Of a stretch of DNA of 36,266 nt, positions 9,162-18,527 are shown piece by piece (position 1 is the first letter of the stretch; the number at the start of each line of letters is the position of its first letter). The DNA lies in contig JAFUYP010000074.1 of assembly GCA_017470535.1 (NCBI GenBank), positions 1-36,266 on the forward strand, in the 5' to 3' direction. Made by a program: the position numbers and the translations under genes. The notes below the pieces were generated by a model that was given only the letters and a program-made list of their open reading frames with translations, was not told the origin of the DNA and did not search any database. Origin of the DNA: Ruminococcus sp. GTDB lineage: Bacteria > Bacillota > Clostridia > Oscillospirales > Ruminococcaceae.

Positions 9162-11549
9162 ATGAAAGCAAAGAAGATCTTGGCGTTTGCTATGTCGGTA
9201 ATGGCAGCAGGCGCTGTGGCAATAGGTGTATCGGGATATAAGGGTATGACAGCATATGCTGCCGATACACAGACAGCCGTGGAGCAGCAGACGATAGAGG
9301 GCGAGCTCACTGTCGGGGAACAGACAAACGGCAGCATGACGCTTAAATGGAGCAGGATAGACGCTGCAAAAGGCTACACTGTCAGTCTGTCTGACAGCAG
9401 TGGTAATGTTATAGTCAAGCAGTCACTGGGCGTTAAGGAGCTTTCGGTGAAGTTTGACGGGCTGGATGGGAATGTTACATATCTGGCAAGGCTCGAGGTG
9501 CTTACAAGTGATGACGAGCTTATAACTGTCAAGGAAACTGAAGTGTATCAGCCGCTCGCACAGCCGGCGTTCTCTTTGTCGGCAGCGACTGACAGGGTGA
9601 CTGTAAGCTGGAAAAAGGTATACGGCGCTGATGAGTATGCGATATTCTCATATGACCCGGGTACGAAGAAGTATTTTCAGGTGGCTTCAGCATCGGGGAG
9701 CAGTGTCGCATATTCCCTTGGAAATCTTGACCCCGGCACTGATTTTTATTACACGGTAGCGGCTGTTGACAATTCGGGCGATGCGCCGGTATACTCTGAT
9801 TATTACGATAAGCAGCAGGAGATAGTGACTAAGCTCGTTACACCGAATGTGACAGGTGTTTCAAACAATGTAAATATCGTAACGGTGAACTGGAAGGAAA
9901 CTCCCGGTGTGGACGGCTATCAGCTGTGGACGCTCAACAAGGATACAGGCAAATATGACAAGATAGCAAATATCAGCAAGACAAAGACCAAGTTTTCAAG
10001 CGATTACGGCGTTGTGATGAATGAAAAGAGCGTATACAAGTTCCGCTCATACAAGAAGGTCAGCGGTGTATGGAGATTCAGCCCGTTTACGGCAGAATTC
10101 TCGATAACGCCAAAGTTTGTAACGCCTGAGATAACAAGTCTTACAAATGATGTCAACAAGCTCACCGTCAAGTGGGAAAAGACAGGCGCTGTTGACGGGT
10201 ATCAGGTATGGATATATGACAAGAGCACCAAGAAATACATAAAGGTCAAGAATATCGCTGCAAGCAAAAAGAGTGCGAAATTCTCAAAGTATGTAAGCTA
10301 TGGCGTTAAAAACAAGGTAAAGATAAGGGCATACAAAAAGATAGACGGCAAGAATCATTACAGCCCGTGGTCGGCGGTACACTCTATAACGCCCAAGATA
10401 AACAAGGTGGAAGTCAAGAGCATCAAGAATGATGTGAACAAGATAACCCTCAAATGGAAGAGCGCAGGCTCTGTGGGCGGATACTATATTTATCTTTACA
10501 ATACCGGTACGAAGAAGTATGTGAAGGTCAAGACTGCCGGCAAGGACAAGACAAGTGTGACCTTTTCAAAGAAGGTGCTTTTAAACAAGAACAACAAGGT
10601 AAAGATAAGAGCATTCAAGACGATAGACGGCAAGAAGAGATATGGCGCTTATTCAACGGTACAGACTGTAAAGCCTACGCTCAAAAAGCCGACGATAACC
10701 GCTCTGACGGTGAATGAGGCAAACAAGATCACCCTGAAATGGAAGGACATGGGCTCGGTCGGCGGCTATCAGGTGTTTATGTACAACACCAGCGCAAAGA
10801 AGTACAAAAAGCTCGCAAATGTCAAGACCGGTGTTACGACCTACACAAACAGCAGTGACATTCCTTACAACACGACTGTAAAGCTGAAGGTAAGGTCTTA
10901 CAAAAAGATAGGCGGCAAGTACTATTACAGCAAGTTCTCAAAGGTAGGGTCTGTAAAGACTCTAAAAGCCAAATACACGATAGTTATTGACCCCGGACAT
11001 CTCAAAGGCGGAAACTACACCGGCGATGATTATGACAACGTTGTAGGCTCATACAGCGAGGCTACAATGTCGCTGACGCTCGGCAAGTATCTGAGGGATT
11101 ATCTTATCGACTACGGCTTTGCTGTAAAGATGACAAGAGAAACTGACCAGGATTACAACTTAGCACTTGAAGACAGAGGTCTTATGGCTAAGGGTGCTGA
11201 CTTCCTGCTCTCGCTGCACTCAAATGCAGGCGGCTCGTCTGCGCAGGCGGTATACGCATACTGCTGCATAGACGGCTCGGTAAACTACCTGGGACTTATG
11301 CTCTCGGAGGCAGTCGCAAACACTATGGGCGTGCCTGACGGCGGTGTCGTAAACCTTGTGGGCGACGACGGACGTGACTACTACTGCGTACTGAGAAATG
11401 CAAAGAAGGTAGGAGTTTCGAGCATAATGGTAGAGCATTCTTATCACACGAATGATTATTCAAGAAAATGGCTGCTAAATTCAAGCAATCTCAAAAAGCT
11501 CGCAAAGGCTGAGGCTGATGTTTTAGCTAAGTATTTCGGGCTGGCGTAA
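9162..11549 (+). CDS. secreted N-acetylmuramoyl-L-alanine amidase with six Fn3-like repeats
   Basis: 795 residues. A signal peptide (MKAKKILAFAMSVMAAGAV onward, probably cut after YA near residue 34) shows export. Six fibronectin III-like modules of about 90 residues follow, roughly residues 44-600, each with a strand like ITLKWK, then GYQVW(I/M)Y and a TKKYxKV turn; the later ones are very lysine-rich. Residues 605-795 form an Amidase_3 domain with the zinc ligands visible in IDPGH, SYSEA and SLHSNA and the catalytic glutamate in VEHSYHTND. It should cut the bond between MurNAc and L-Ala in peptidoglycan. The basic repeats probably bind anionic wall polymers. CGGAGGA precedes the ATG. Confidence 0.9.
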   Translation: MKAKKILAFAMSVMAAGAVAIGVSGYKGMTAYAADTQTAVEQQTIEGELTVGEQTNGSMTLKWSRIDAAKGYTVSLSDSSGNVIVKQSLGVKELSVKFDGLDGNVTYLARLEVLTSDDELITVKETEVYQPLAQPAFSLSAATDRVTVSWKKVYGADEYAIFSYDPGTKKYFQVASASGSSVAYSLGNLDPGTDFYYTVAAVDNSGDAPVYSDYYDKQQEIVTKLVTPNVTGVSNNVNIVTVNWKETPGVDGYQLWTLNKDTGKYDKIANISKTKTKFSSDYGVVMNEKSVYKFRSYKKVSGVWRFSPFTAEFSITPKFVTPEITSLTNDVNKLTVKWEKTGAVDGYQVWIYDKSTKKYIKVKNIAASKKSAKFSKYVSYGVKNKVKIRAYKKIDGKNHYSPWSAVHSITPKINKVEVKSIKNDVNKITLKWKSAGSVGGYYIYLYNTGTKKYVKVKTAGKDKTSVTFSKKVLLNKNNKVKIRAFKTIDGKKRYGAYSTVQTVKPTLKKPTITALTVNEANKITLKWKDMGSVGGYQVFMYNTSAKKYKKLANVKTGVTTYTNSSDIPYNTTVKLKVRSYKKIGGKYYYSKFSKVGSVKTLKAKYTIVIDPGHLKGGNYTGDDYDNVVGSYSEATMSLTLGKYLRDYLIDYGFAVKMTRETDQDYNLALEDRGLMAKGADFLLSLHSNAGGSSAQAVYAYCCIDGSVNYLGLMLSEAVANTMGVPDGGVVNLVGDDGRDYYCVLRNAKKVGVSSIMVEHSYHTNDYSRKWLLNSSNLKKLAKAEADVLAKYFGLA

Positions 11550-11564
11550 ATAAATGATGATGCT

Positions 11565-11588
11565 TTCCCTGTTCGCAAGAGCAGGGAA
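11565..11588 (+). terminator. hairpin after the amidase gene, weak terminator
   Basis: TTCCCTGTTC (11565-11574) pairs with GAGCAGGGAA (11579-11588) around a GCAA loop; 10 bp with one wobble. It is followed by TAGTATTATT rather than a clean T-run. Confidence 0.45.
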
Positions 11589-11595
11589 TAGTATT

Positions 11596-11643
11596 ATTGC
11601 TCCCCCGATAAGATCTTGGATTTTTCTTAATTGGCGGAGCAAT
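11596..11643 (+). other. leader stem upstream of the TtcA-like gene
   Basis: ATTGCTCC (11596-11603) is perfectly complementary to GGAGCAAT (11636-11643), enclosing 32 nt. The right arm ends directly before the ribosome binding site GGAGG (11645-11649), so the stem could affect initiation. It might also be chance. Confidence 0.35.
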
Positions 11644-11653
11644 AGGAGGACAT

Positions 11654-12448
11654 ATGACAGACAAAAGCAAAACAGTAAGAGAGTGCATAAAAACAAAATA
11701 CCATGACAGCATATGGCAGCCATTTTTAATGGCGCTTGAACGTTATCATCTGATAGAGGACGGCGACAGGATAGGGGTGTGCATATCGGGAGGAAAGGAC
11801 TCTATGCTGCTCGCGGTACTGTTTGATATGCTGTCTTACGAGGGGATATATGACATTACAGTCAGAAACATCGTTATGGACCCCGGCTACAACTCAGACA
11901 ACAGGCTGATGATAGAGGAAAACCTAAAAACACTCGGGCTTGAAGCGGATATTTTTGAAACGCAGATATTTGACAGCGTTGTGAATGTAAAGAACAACCC
12001 CTGCTACCTATGTGCAAGAATGAGGAGAGGGCATTTATACAAAAACGCACAGGACAGAGGGTGCAACAAGATAGCGCTCGGGCATCACTATGATGATGCG
12101 GTGGAAACGATACTTATGTCGATGCTTATGAGCGGTCAGACAAGGACGATGATGCCGAAGGTGGACAGCGAGAATTTTGAGGGTATGCAGCTTATACGGC
12201 CGTTATACTTAGTGGGGGAGAACGACATAATAAGCTGGCGTGAGAAAAATGAACTGAGGTTTTTAGCCTGCGCCTGCCGGTTTACCGAGGAGGTGGAAAG
12301 GCAGGACAGCGAGACTGTTTCCAAACGCCGTGAGGTGAAGGAGCTTATCCGAAGGCTTGAAGGCAAGATACCTGATGTGAAGGAAAATATTTTTAAAAGT
12401 GTAGAGAATGTTGACGTCAGCAGGCTTTTTAGTCTGAAAAAGAAATAA
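11654..12448 (+). CDS. TtcA-family PP-loop tRNA thiolation protein
   Basis: 264 residues. The ATP pyrophosphatase loop SGGKDS is at residues 45-50, a CXXC (C117, C120) lies in NPCYLCARMRRG, and GHHYDDAVET follows. A further CAC (C206/C208) matches the place of the third cluster cysteine of TtcA. TtcA uses a [4Fe-4S] cluster and ATP to make 2-thiocytidine at position 32 of certain tRNAs. Firmicutes carry several related PP-loop proteins, so the exact tRNA position is not certain. AGGAGG lies 5 nt before the ATG. It is probably a separate unit from the small membrane protein downstream, which has its own promoter. Confidence 0.85.
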   Translation: MTDKSKTVRECIKTKYHDSIWQPFLMALERYHLIEDGDRIGVCISGGKDSMLLAVLFDMLSYEGIYDITVRNIVMDPGYNSDNRLMIEENLKTLGLEADIFETQIFDSVVNVKNNPCYLCARMRRGHLYKNAQDRGCNKIALGHHYDDAVETILMSMLMSGQTRTMMPKVDSENFEGMQLIRPLYLVGENDIISWREKNELRFLACACRFTEEVERQDSETVSKRREVKELIRRLEGKIPDVKENIFKSVENVDVSRLFSLKKK

Positions 12449-12461
12449 AGTATTTAACTGC

Positions 12462-12490
12462 TTGACAATTCCTTAAAAATGTTGTAAAAT
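12462..12490 (+). promoter_or_regulatory. promoter of the 94-residue membrane protein gene
   Basis: TTGACA (12462-12467) and TAAAAT (12485-12490) with a 17-bp spacer; AAAGGAGG at 12514-12521 is a strong ribosome binding site. Confidence 0.8.
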
Positions 12491-12529
12491 AATATTAACA
12501 AGCTATTTGCTGCAAAGGAGGTATGCAAC

Positions 12530-12814
12530 ATGGATGCTAAGGAAATGTTTGAAAGGATAAAAAACAGGATACTGGACATGGGAATGGACGACTATTTTCC
12601 GCTTATGAGAAAATACAGCACCGATGACCCGAAGGAGCTTTGCATTATGGTGGGGCTCTATCTGGCGGCTGCCATTCTCGGAGTGATGATCATTTTCGGG
12701 CTTGGCTGGATACCGTTTATCGGGGTGCTGTTCAAGATAATATCCTTTGTTGTGATAATTTATTCTGTGGTGGGGATATTTGCAGCACTTCTGACGTTTT
12801 TAAAGTACAATTAG
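12530..12814 (+). CDS. small membrane protein, function unknown
   Basis: 94 residues. The first 40 are hydrophilic and charged (MDAKEMFERIKNRILDMGMDDYF...). Two hydrophobic segments follow at about residues 42-60 (MVGLYLAAAILGVMIIFGL) and 65-90 (GVLFKIISFVVIIYSVVG...), so it is probably a hairpin membrane protein. It has its own near-consensus promoter, a strong ribosome binding site and a perfect terminator, making a monocistronic unit. I do not recognise the family. Flanking genes (tRNA thiolation, serine hydrolase) give no clear hint. Confidence 0.8.
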   Translation: MDAKEMFERIKNRILDMGMDDYFPLMRKYSTDDPKELCIMVGLYLAAAILGVMIIFGLGWIPFIGVLFKIISFVVIIYSVVGIFAALLTFLKYN

Positions 12815-12823
12815 ATATATTTT

Positions 12824-12855
12824 GTATCGTCCGCAAGCCGGGCGATACTTTTTTT
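12824..12855 (+). terminator. intrinsic terminator
   Basis: GTATCGTCCG (12824-12833) and CGGGCGATAC (12839-12848) form a 10-bp stem with a 5-nt loop and a seven-T tail (12849-12855). Confidence 0.92.
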
Positions 12856-12905
12856 ATATGGAGGGATATTTTTTGAAAGAGTACAGAAAAACGTACCTTA
12901 AATCG

Positions 12906-12934
12906 TTGACAAAAATTCTTATCCGTGATAGAAT
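12906..12934 (+). promoter_or_regulatory. promoter of the serine hydrolase-sbcDC operon
   Basis: TTGACA (12906-12911) and TAGAAT (12929-12934) with a 17-bp spacer. Transcription should begin near 12941, and GAGGGAG at 12953-12959 precedes the ATG. Confidence 0.8.
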
Positions 12935-12964
12935 AAAAAAAGATACTGAAAGCGAGGGAGCAAT

Positions 12965-14104
12965 ATGAGTTTAGAGATACTTTCACAGATAACAGACAGA
13001 TGTATACAGGCGCATGAGGAAACAGGCGCTGCGGTGGTCATCACCAAAGACGGCAGGGAGGTATTCTCCACCGCTGCCGGGTATGCGGATAAGGAGAACC
13101 ATGTGCCGTTTAAGACAGACACCATATGCAGGGCGTTTTCATGCAGCAAGGTGTCAACTGCCGTGGCGTGCATGATACTTATTACAGAGGGCAGGCTCGA
13201 CACGGGGTGGAATGTTGAATGGCTGATACCGGAGTTCGGGGCGGCGCATTACATTCGTGACGGGAAAAGGCTCGAAAGTCCTCCTGTAAAGATAAGAGAT
13301 CTTCTCAACATGACCTCGGGTGCTGCCTACCCCGGCGACGGGCATGAGGGAGCTGAGGGGACGAACGATGCGTGGTATCAGCTCGATGAGAGCATAAAGG
13401 CAGGCAGGTCGATGACTACGCAGCAGTTTGCAGCGCTTATCGGCAGGCAGCCGCTGATGTTCCCGGCAGGGCAGGAGTGGATGTACGGCTCATCTGCTGA
13501 CATACTCGGGGCGGTCATTGAAAAGTGCGCTGATATGCCGCTTGCGGAGTTTATGAAAAAGCGCATCTTTGAGCCGCTTGGCATGGAGGACACGGCGTTT
13601 TACTGCCCAGCTGACAAGCGTGAGCGTCTGGCGGTGCTTTATGAAGGTGCCGGAGAAGCGCCAAAAAAAGCCGGGTATGTCAATCTTTGCATATACGACT
13701 ATGACAGCGAGCCTGCGTTTGCATCGGGCGGCGCAGGGCTGTTCTCGACGGCAAGCGATTATGCAAAGCTGGGGGCAGAGCTATCCTCCGGCGGCGGAGT
13801 GTTGAGCCGTGCGGCGGTGGACTTTTTAAGGACGAACGGGCTTGATGATACACAGCGCAGGACGTTTGACTGGGACGCTGTAAGGGGCTTTGGCTACGGA
13901 AATCTTGTAAGAGTTTTAGAGGACAGAAACGCCGCAGGGCTGCTTGCACCGGAAGGCTCGTTCGGCTGGGACGGCTGGACGGGAACGTATCTGTTATGCT
14001 CGCCGGAGAGCGGCATCTCGGTGACGGTATTTACTCAGCGCTGCGGTGCAGGAACGACACAGCTTGCAAGAAACATCGTCAATGCGGCGTTTGCTAAGCT
14101 ATGA
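12965..14104 (+). CDS. serine hydrolase of the beta-lactamase/CubicO family
   Basis: 379 residues. The nucleophile motif SXXK is S59-C-S-K62. The second motif, usually YXN, is Y174-G-S here, and the third-motif region is WTGTYLL near residue 345. Such proteins include esterases, D-aminopeptidases and PBP4*-like carboxypeptidases. There is no signal peptide, so it is probably cytoplasmic and unlikely to be a resistance beta-lactamase. sbcD starts 36 bp downstream with no terminator between, so the three genes are probably one operon. The substrate is unknown. Confidence 0.85.
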   Translation: MSLEILSQITDRCIQAHEETGAAVVITKDGREVFSTAAGYADKENHVPFKTDTICRAFSCSKVSTAVACMILITEGRLDTGWNVEWLIPEFGAAHYIRDGKRLESPPVKIRDLLNMTSGAAYPGDGHEGAEGTNDAWYQLDESIKAGRSMTTQQFAALIGRQPLMFPAGQEWMYGSSADILGAVIEKCADMPLAEFMKKRIFEPLGMEDTAFYCPADKRERLAVLYEGAGEAPKKAGYVNLCIYDYDSEPAFASGGAGLFSTASDYAKLGAELSSGGGVLSRAAVDFLRTNGLDDTQRRTFDWDAVRGFGYGNLVRVLEDRNAAGLLAPEGSFGWDGWTGTYLLCSPESGISVTVFTQRCGAGTTQLARNIVNAAFAKL

Positions 14105-14140
14105 GTTTTTAAAAAGCTCATAAAACAGGAGTTGAGAAAA

Positions 14141-15253
14141 ATGAAATTTATACACCTTTCAGATCTGCACCTCGGGAAAAAGCTCAAGGAGTTCTCATTG
14201 CTTGAGGACCAGAGGTACATACTCTCACAGATAGTTGATATAGTCGGTGATAACAAGTCTGACTGTGTTTTTATCGCAGGAGATGTTTACGACAAGAGCG
14301 TGCCGCCGGCTGATGCGGTGACGATGTTTGATGACTTTCTGGTCGCTCTCAGGGAGCGGACGGAGAATATCTTCATAATAAGCGGAAACCATGACTCTAT
14401 GGAGAGGATAGCCTTCGGGTCGAGGTTCTTTGACAGGAGCGGTGTGCATTTTTCCCCTGTATTTGACGGAACGCTCAGGCGATATACTGTAAATGATGAG
14501 TACGGCGAGGTCGGTATATATATGCTGCCGTATTTAAGACCTGCGAACATAAGGCATTTATTTCCTGACAGGGAGATAAACAGCTACACTGATGCGGTGA
14601 CGGCTGCGATAGATGCGGCAGACATCGACTACTCGGGAAGGAACATTCTGCTGTCACATCAGTTTGTGACGGGCGGTGTCACCTGCGACTCTGAGCAGCT
14701 GGTGGTGGGCGGACTTGAAAATGTTGACGGCAGCGCCTACGACGGGTTTGATTATGTAGCACTCGGGCATCTGCACGGGGGGCAGGATATTTCGGCGACT
14801 ATGCGCTACTGCGGCACGCCGCTGAAATACTCACTCTCTGAGTGTAAACACAAAAAGAGCGTCACTATCGGCACTATCGGCAAAAAGGGCGAGCTTGACA
14901 TAGACAAAGCAGAGCTTGTGCCGATGCGTGATCTGCGTGAGGAAACAGGCAGCTTTGAGGAATTCATCAAGGGCGGGAGCGATGATTACATAAGCATCAT
15001 CCTGACAGATGAGGTAAGAGTGCCGGAGGCGTTTTCAAGGCTCAGGCAAAAGTACCAAAATCTATTAAAGACTGACTATGTGAGCAGGGCAGCCTTTGGC
15101 ACTGATGACAAAGAGATCATAAGGACGAAGGACAAAGCACCTGTCGAGATATTCAGCGGACTGTTTGAAAAGATGAACGGCAAACAAATGACTGAGCAGC
15201 AGCAAAAGACTGTCAGCACGCTCATAGAGAGGATATGGAGGGAGAGCGAATGA
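14141..15253 (+). CDS. sbcD: exonuclease subunit SbcD
   Basis: 370-residue Mre11-type metallophosphoesterase that, with SbcC, cleaves DNA ends and hairpins. Phosphoesterase motifs appear in order: SDLHLG (residues 7-12), GDVYDKS, SGNHDS, LSHQF and GHLH. The ATG at 14141 has AGGAG (14127-14131) 9 nt upstream; a TTG at 14132 directly abuts that site and is unlikely. Its stop overlaps the start of sbcC (ATGA), indicating coupled translation. Confidence 0.95.
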   Translation: MKFIHLSDLHLGKKLKEFSLLEDQRYILSQIVDIVGDNKSDCVFIAGDVYDKSVPPADAVTMFDDFLVALRERTENIFIISGNHDSMERIAFGSRFFDRSGVHFSPVFDGTLRRYTVNDEYGEVGIYMLPYLRPANIRHLFPDREINSYTDAVTAAIDAADIDYSGRNILLSHQFVTGGVTCDSEQLVVGGLENVDGSAYDGFDYVALGHLHGGQDISATMRYCGTPLKYSLSECKHKKSVTIGTIGKKGELDIDKAELVPMRDLREETGSFEEFIKGGSDDYISIILTDEVRVPEAFSRLRQKYQNLLKTDYVSRAAFGTDDKEIIRTKDKAPVEIFSGLFEKMNGKQMTEQQQKTVSTLIERIWRESE

Positions 15254-18200
15254 GACCGGTACGACTTGTAATGGCAGGGTTTGGTCCGTACATAAAGCCG
15301 ACAGAGATAGATTTTGACAAGCTCGGCAGCGGTGTATATCTTATCTGCGGTGACACAGGAGCCGGAAAGACCACTATATTCGATGCGATGACGTATGCTT
15401 TATACGGAAGCACCTCGGGGTCGAACAGATCCCCTGAATCAATGCGCTCGAAGTATGCTGCAAATGATGAGAAAACGTATGTGGAATTCACATTTACGAT
15501 AGGCACAAAGACGTACACGGTGATAAGAAACCCTTCATACAGGAGAGCGTCAAAGCGTGGCGGCGGCGAGACCGACGAGAAGGCATCTGCAACGCTGATA
15601 TTGCCGGACGGCACACAGAAGGGCGGCATATCCCAGGTAAATGAGATCATTACTAATGACATAATGAAGATCTCCCGTGATGAATTCATACAGATAGCTA
15701 TGATAGCGCAGGGGGAGTTTTTAAAGCTGCTCAATGCCGGCACGGAGGAAAGAAGAAAGATATTCAGCATTCTTTTCAAGACGCAGAATTTTGAAAAGCT
15801 GAGCTTAGAGCTTGCATCACTTACAAGTCAGGCAAAGGGCAAAGTCAGAGAGCTTGAAACGGTGAGAGATCATCTGCTCAGGTCGCTTTCGTTTGAAGAT
15901 GAGAGCTTGAAGGCTGATATGGCAGCTGACGGAAAGTATGATGATGAAAAGACAGACAGCACCATAGCACAAATGATAGAGACTGACAAAAAGGCGCTCA
16001 CATCGCTTGAAGAAAAGTCGGGCGAGCTTAAAAAGCAGCAGGACGCTCTGTCGGCAAGGCTTGAGGACGCAAAGAAATGCGCAGAGCTTGTAAAGGCACG
16101 CAGTGCATTATTACAGGACAAGGACAAGTGCGAAAAGGCGTTAGGTGTCTGTCAGCAGAAAAAGGCAGGCGCAGCAGAGCTTTTAAAAAAGGCGGAGAGC
16201 TTTCGTGAGCGGGCAGCAAAGACGGAGGCGGACTTTGCAAGCTACAAAGAGCTTGAAAGGCTCAGAGATGAACACGCAAAGGCTCAGCTCGATGTCAAAA
16301 GGACTGAAGAGCTTTTGAAGAAAAATGATGAGATGCTAGGTAATAACAAGCAAAGGTCACAGGCGCTCACGGCTCAGGCTCAGGAGCTTGAGGGGGCGCA
16401 GGAGCGGCTCAATAAGTACATGATAGAGCGTGAAAAGCTCTCGCATGAAAAGGAGCTTGTTGATAATATCAGGCGTGGGTACTTTGATCTTTTTTCAGCT
16501 CAGGAGAAGCTCTCGCAGCTTAAAAAAAGCACGCAGGGAATGTCGTCACGGGCAGAGAGCATGGAGAAGCAGATGGCACAGCTTGATGACATATCAAAGC
16601 AGTTAAAGGCGGCTGAAAAGGAGCTGTCTGACAACAAGCTCGAAGTTAATAACGCAGTGCATGACATAGATGATATATTAAAGCGCAGGCGTGAGGTGGG
16701 CTCGCTCAGCACCCAGGTGCAGGAGCTTGAAAAGGCAGAGGAGCTTTATGACAAGGCAAAGCTGAGCTACAAGGGCAAGGCAGAGCTTTACACAAAAGCG
16801 CAGAGAGAGTATGAAAGTGCATACACTTCGTATCTTGATTCTATCGCAGGGGTGCTGGCAAGCGAAATAAACGAGGGAGAGCCATGCCCGGTATGCGGTT
16901 CGGTCCATCACCCGAACAAGGCGGTGCTGCACGAGGGTGCGCCCACAAAGGAACAGGTAGACAGTCTGCAAAAGTCTGTACAGGATGCAAACGAGCAGAT
17001 GCAAAGGGCAGGCACGGCAGCAAATGAGCTTGGCGGAAAGGTCAACACTCTGAGGCAGACGGTCGGGGAGTATGCAGGCAGGCTGTTCGGAAGTGATGAC
17101 GTTATCATCGGTGATAATATAAAGCAGGAGCTGTACGGGCTTGATGATAAGTATGCAGCAGCAATGCACTGCAAAGAGGAGCTTGACAGGAAAGCGCAGG
17201 AGCTTGAAAACAGCAGGCAGCAGCTGACGGCAAAGCAGGACAAGCTGACAAAAGCATCACAGCAGCTAAGTGAGCTTAAAAAGGAGCTTGATGACAAGAC
17301 CCAGGAGATAAAAAAGCAGGAGGGCAGCAGCGAGCAGCAGAGAAAGATCGTATCAAAGCAGCTTGAAGAGATGTTTGGCATTGGCGAGATCGGTGGTGCT
17401 GATAAGCTGATAGCTGCACGGGCAGGAGAGCTTGATGAAAGGATAAGCGAGAATGAAAAAAGCATAGCTCTTGCAGGCAGGCAGAAAGAGCAGGCAGAGA
17501 AAACAGCTGTGATGCTTGGTGAGCTGAAAAAGGAGGCTGAAAGGCTGAGCGATGAGTCAGGAAAGCAAAGAGTCTCTGCGGCAGCAGGGAAGGAAAAGCT
17601 CACTCAGCTTTCGGGGCAGGCAGAAAAGCTATCGGGCAGGCTTGAATTTGAAAGCCTTGAAAAGGCAAGGCGATACAGCGAGAATGCACGCAGGCAGGCA
17701 GCTGACATAATAAAGGACACCGAAAACACCGACAGGGAATTATCCGGGTGTGAGAAGGAGCTTGCAAAGGTGAGCGGCAGCATACAGAGCCTTGATTCGC
17801 AGATAAAGGCTTTTGACGGGCTGACACCTGAAAAGGACAGGCAGGAGCTTGATGAGCTGCAAAGCGAGCAGAAAAAGGTGAGCGGCGAGCGTGACAGGGT
17901 AAAAGAGCGCATGAACATCAACAGCCGCACGCTCATATCATTAAGAGAGAACTGGGAGGACTGCAAAAAAGCACAGGAGGACTACGCACAGTACAAGGAG
18001 CTTAGCGAAACGGCAGGAGGGAATATCTCGGGTGCAGAAAAGCTGTCGCTCGAAGCGTATGTACAGGCGGAGTATTTTGACAACATTCTTGCAAGGGCGA
18101 ACGAGCGGCTTTATCATATGTCGGACGGCAAGTACACTCTGCGCCGCAGCAAGGCGGAAACCAGGCAGGGCAAGACAGGGCTTGACCTTGATGTGACAGA

Positions 18201-18525
18201 TCACAGGAACGGATCGCAAAGAAGTGTAAAGACGCTCTCGGGCGGTGAGTCGTTCATGGCGTCATTGTCGCTGGCACTGGGGCTTTCCGAGGAGATACAG
18301 GAAAACGCAGGCGGCATAAGGCTCGATTCGATGTTTATTGATGAGGGCTTCGGCACACTTGATGAATCATCGCTCGAGCTTGCGGTCGAAGTGCTTGAAG
18401 GCTTATCTCAGGGAGAGCGCTCGGTAGGCGTCATCTCACACGTTGCCGATCTCAGGCAGAGGATAGCTCATCAGATAAGAGTCACAAAGCAGCCTTCGGG
18501 CGGCAGCAGTGCGGTGGCAGAATAA
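15250..18525 (+). CDS. sbcC: exonuclease subunit SbcC
   Basis: 1091-residue SMC/Rad50-type ATPase partner of SbcD. The Walker A motif GDTGAGKTT lies near residues 35-43. Long heptad-rich coiled coils flank the zinc hook CPVC (C546, C549). The C-terminal ATPase half has the signature LSGGESF near 996 and Walker B FIDEGFGTLD near 1030. The ATG at 15250 is preferred over 15235 because GGAGGG (15237-15242) lies just before it and it forms an ATGA overlap with sbcD. The complex removes hairpins and palindromes, which is notable beside the long palindromic repeat directly downstream. Confidence 0.95.
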   Translation: MRPVRLVMAGFGPYIKPTEIDFDKLGSGVYLICGDTGAGKTTIFDAMTYALYGSTSGSNRSPESMRSKYAANDEKTYVEFTFTIGTKTYTVIRNPSYRRASKRGGGETDEKASATLILPDGTQKGGISQVNEIITNDIMKISRDEFIQIAMIAQGEFLKLLNAGTEERRKIFSILFKTQNFEKLSLELASLTSQAKGKVRELETVRDHLLRSLSFEDESLKADMAADGKYDDEKTDSTIAQMIETDKKALTSLEEKSGELKKQQDALSARLEDAKKCAELVKARSALLQDKDKCEKALGVCQQKKAGAAELLKKAESFRERAAKTEADFASYKELERLRDEHAKAQLDVKRTEELLKKNDEMLGNNKQRSQALTAQAQELEGAQERLNKYMIEREKLSHEKELVDNIRRGYFDLFSAQEKLSQLKKSTQGMSSRAESMEKQMAQLDDISKQLKAAEKELSDNKLEVNNAVHDIDDILKRRREVGSLSTQVQELEKAEELYDKAKLSYKGKAELYTKAQREYESAYTSYLDSIAGVLASEINEGEPCPVCGSVHHPNKAVLHEGAPTKEQVDSLQKSVQDANEQMQRAGTAANELGGKVNTLRQTVGEYAGRLFGSDDVIIGDNIKQELYGLDDKYAAAMHCKEELDRKAQELENSRQQLTAKQDKLTKASQQLSELKKELDDKTQEIKKQEGSSEQQRKIVSKQLEEMFGIGEIGGADKLIAARAGELDERISENEKSIALAGRQKEQAEKTAVMLGELKKEAERLSDESGKQRVSAAAGKEKLTQLSGQAEKLSGRLEFESLEKARRYSENARRQAADIIKDTENTDRELSGCEKELAKVSGSIQSLDSQIKAFDGLTPEKDRQELDELQSEQKKVSGERDRVKERMNINSRTLISLRENWEDCKKAQEDYAQYKELSETAGGNISGAEKLSLEAYVQAEYFDNILARANERLYHMSDGKYTLRRSKAETRQGKTGLDLDVTDHRNGSQRSVKTLSGGESFMASLSLALGLSEEIQENAGGIRLDSMFIDEGFGTLDESSLELAVEVLEGLSQGERSVGVISHVADLRQRIAHQIRVTKQPSGGSSAVAE

Positions 18526-18527
18526 GG

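Noticed and set aside
12873-12968. 31-codon frame (TTG start) after a GGAGGGA and overlapping the serine hydrolase start by ATGA
   Set aside because: A terminator lies just upstream and the promoter for the next gene (12906-12934) lies inside it, so it would rarely be transcribed whole. Start codon is poor.
12965-14104. Antibiotic-resistance beta-lactamase
   Set aside because: No signal peptide, the second motif is YGS rather than YXN, and length and context fit a housekeeping CubicO-type hydrolase.
16908-17603. 231-codon serine/cysteine-rich minus-strand frame opposite sbcC
   Set aside because: Composition is the antisense of the lysine/glutamate-rich coiled coil; not a gene.
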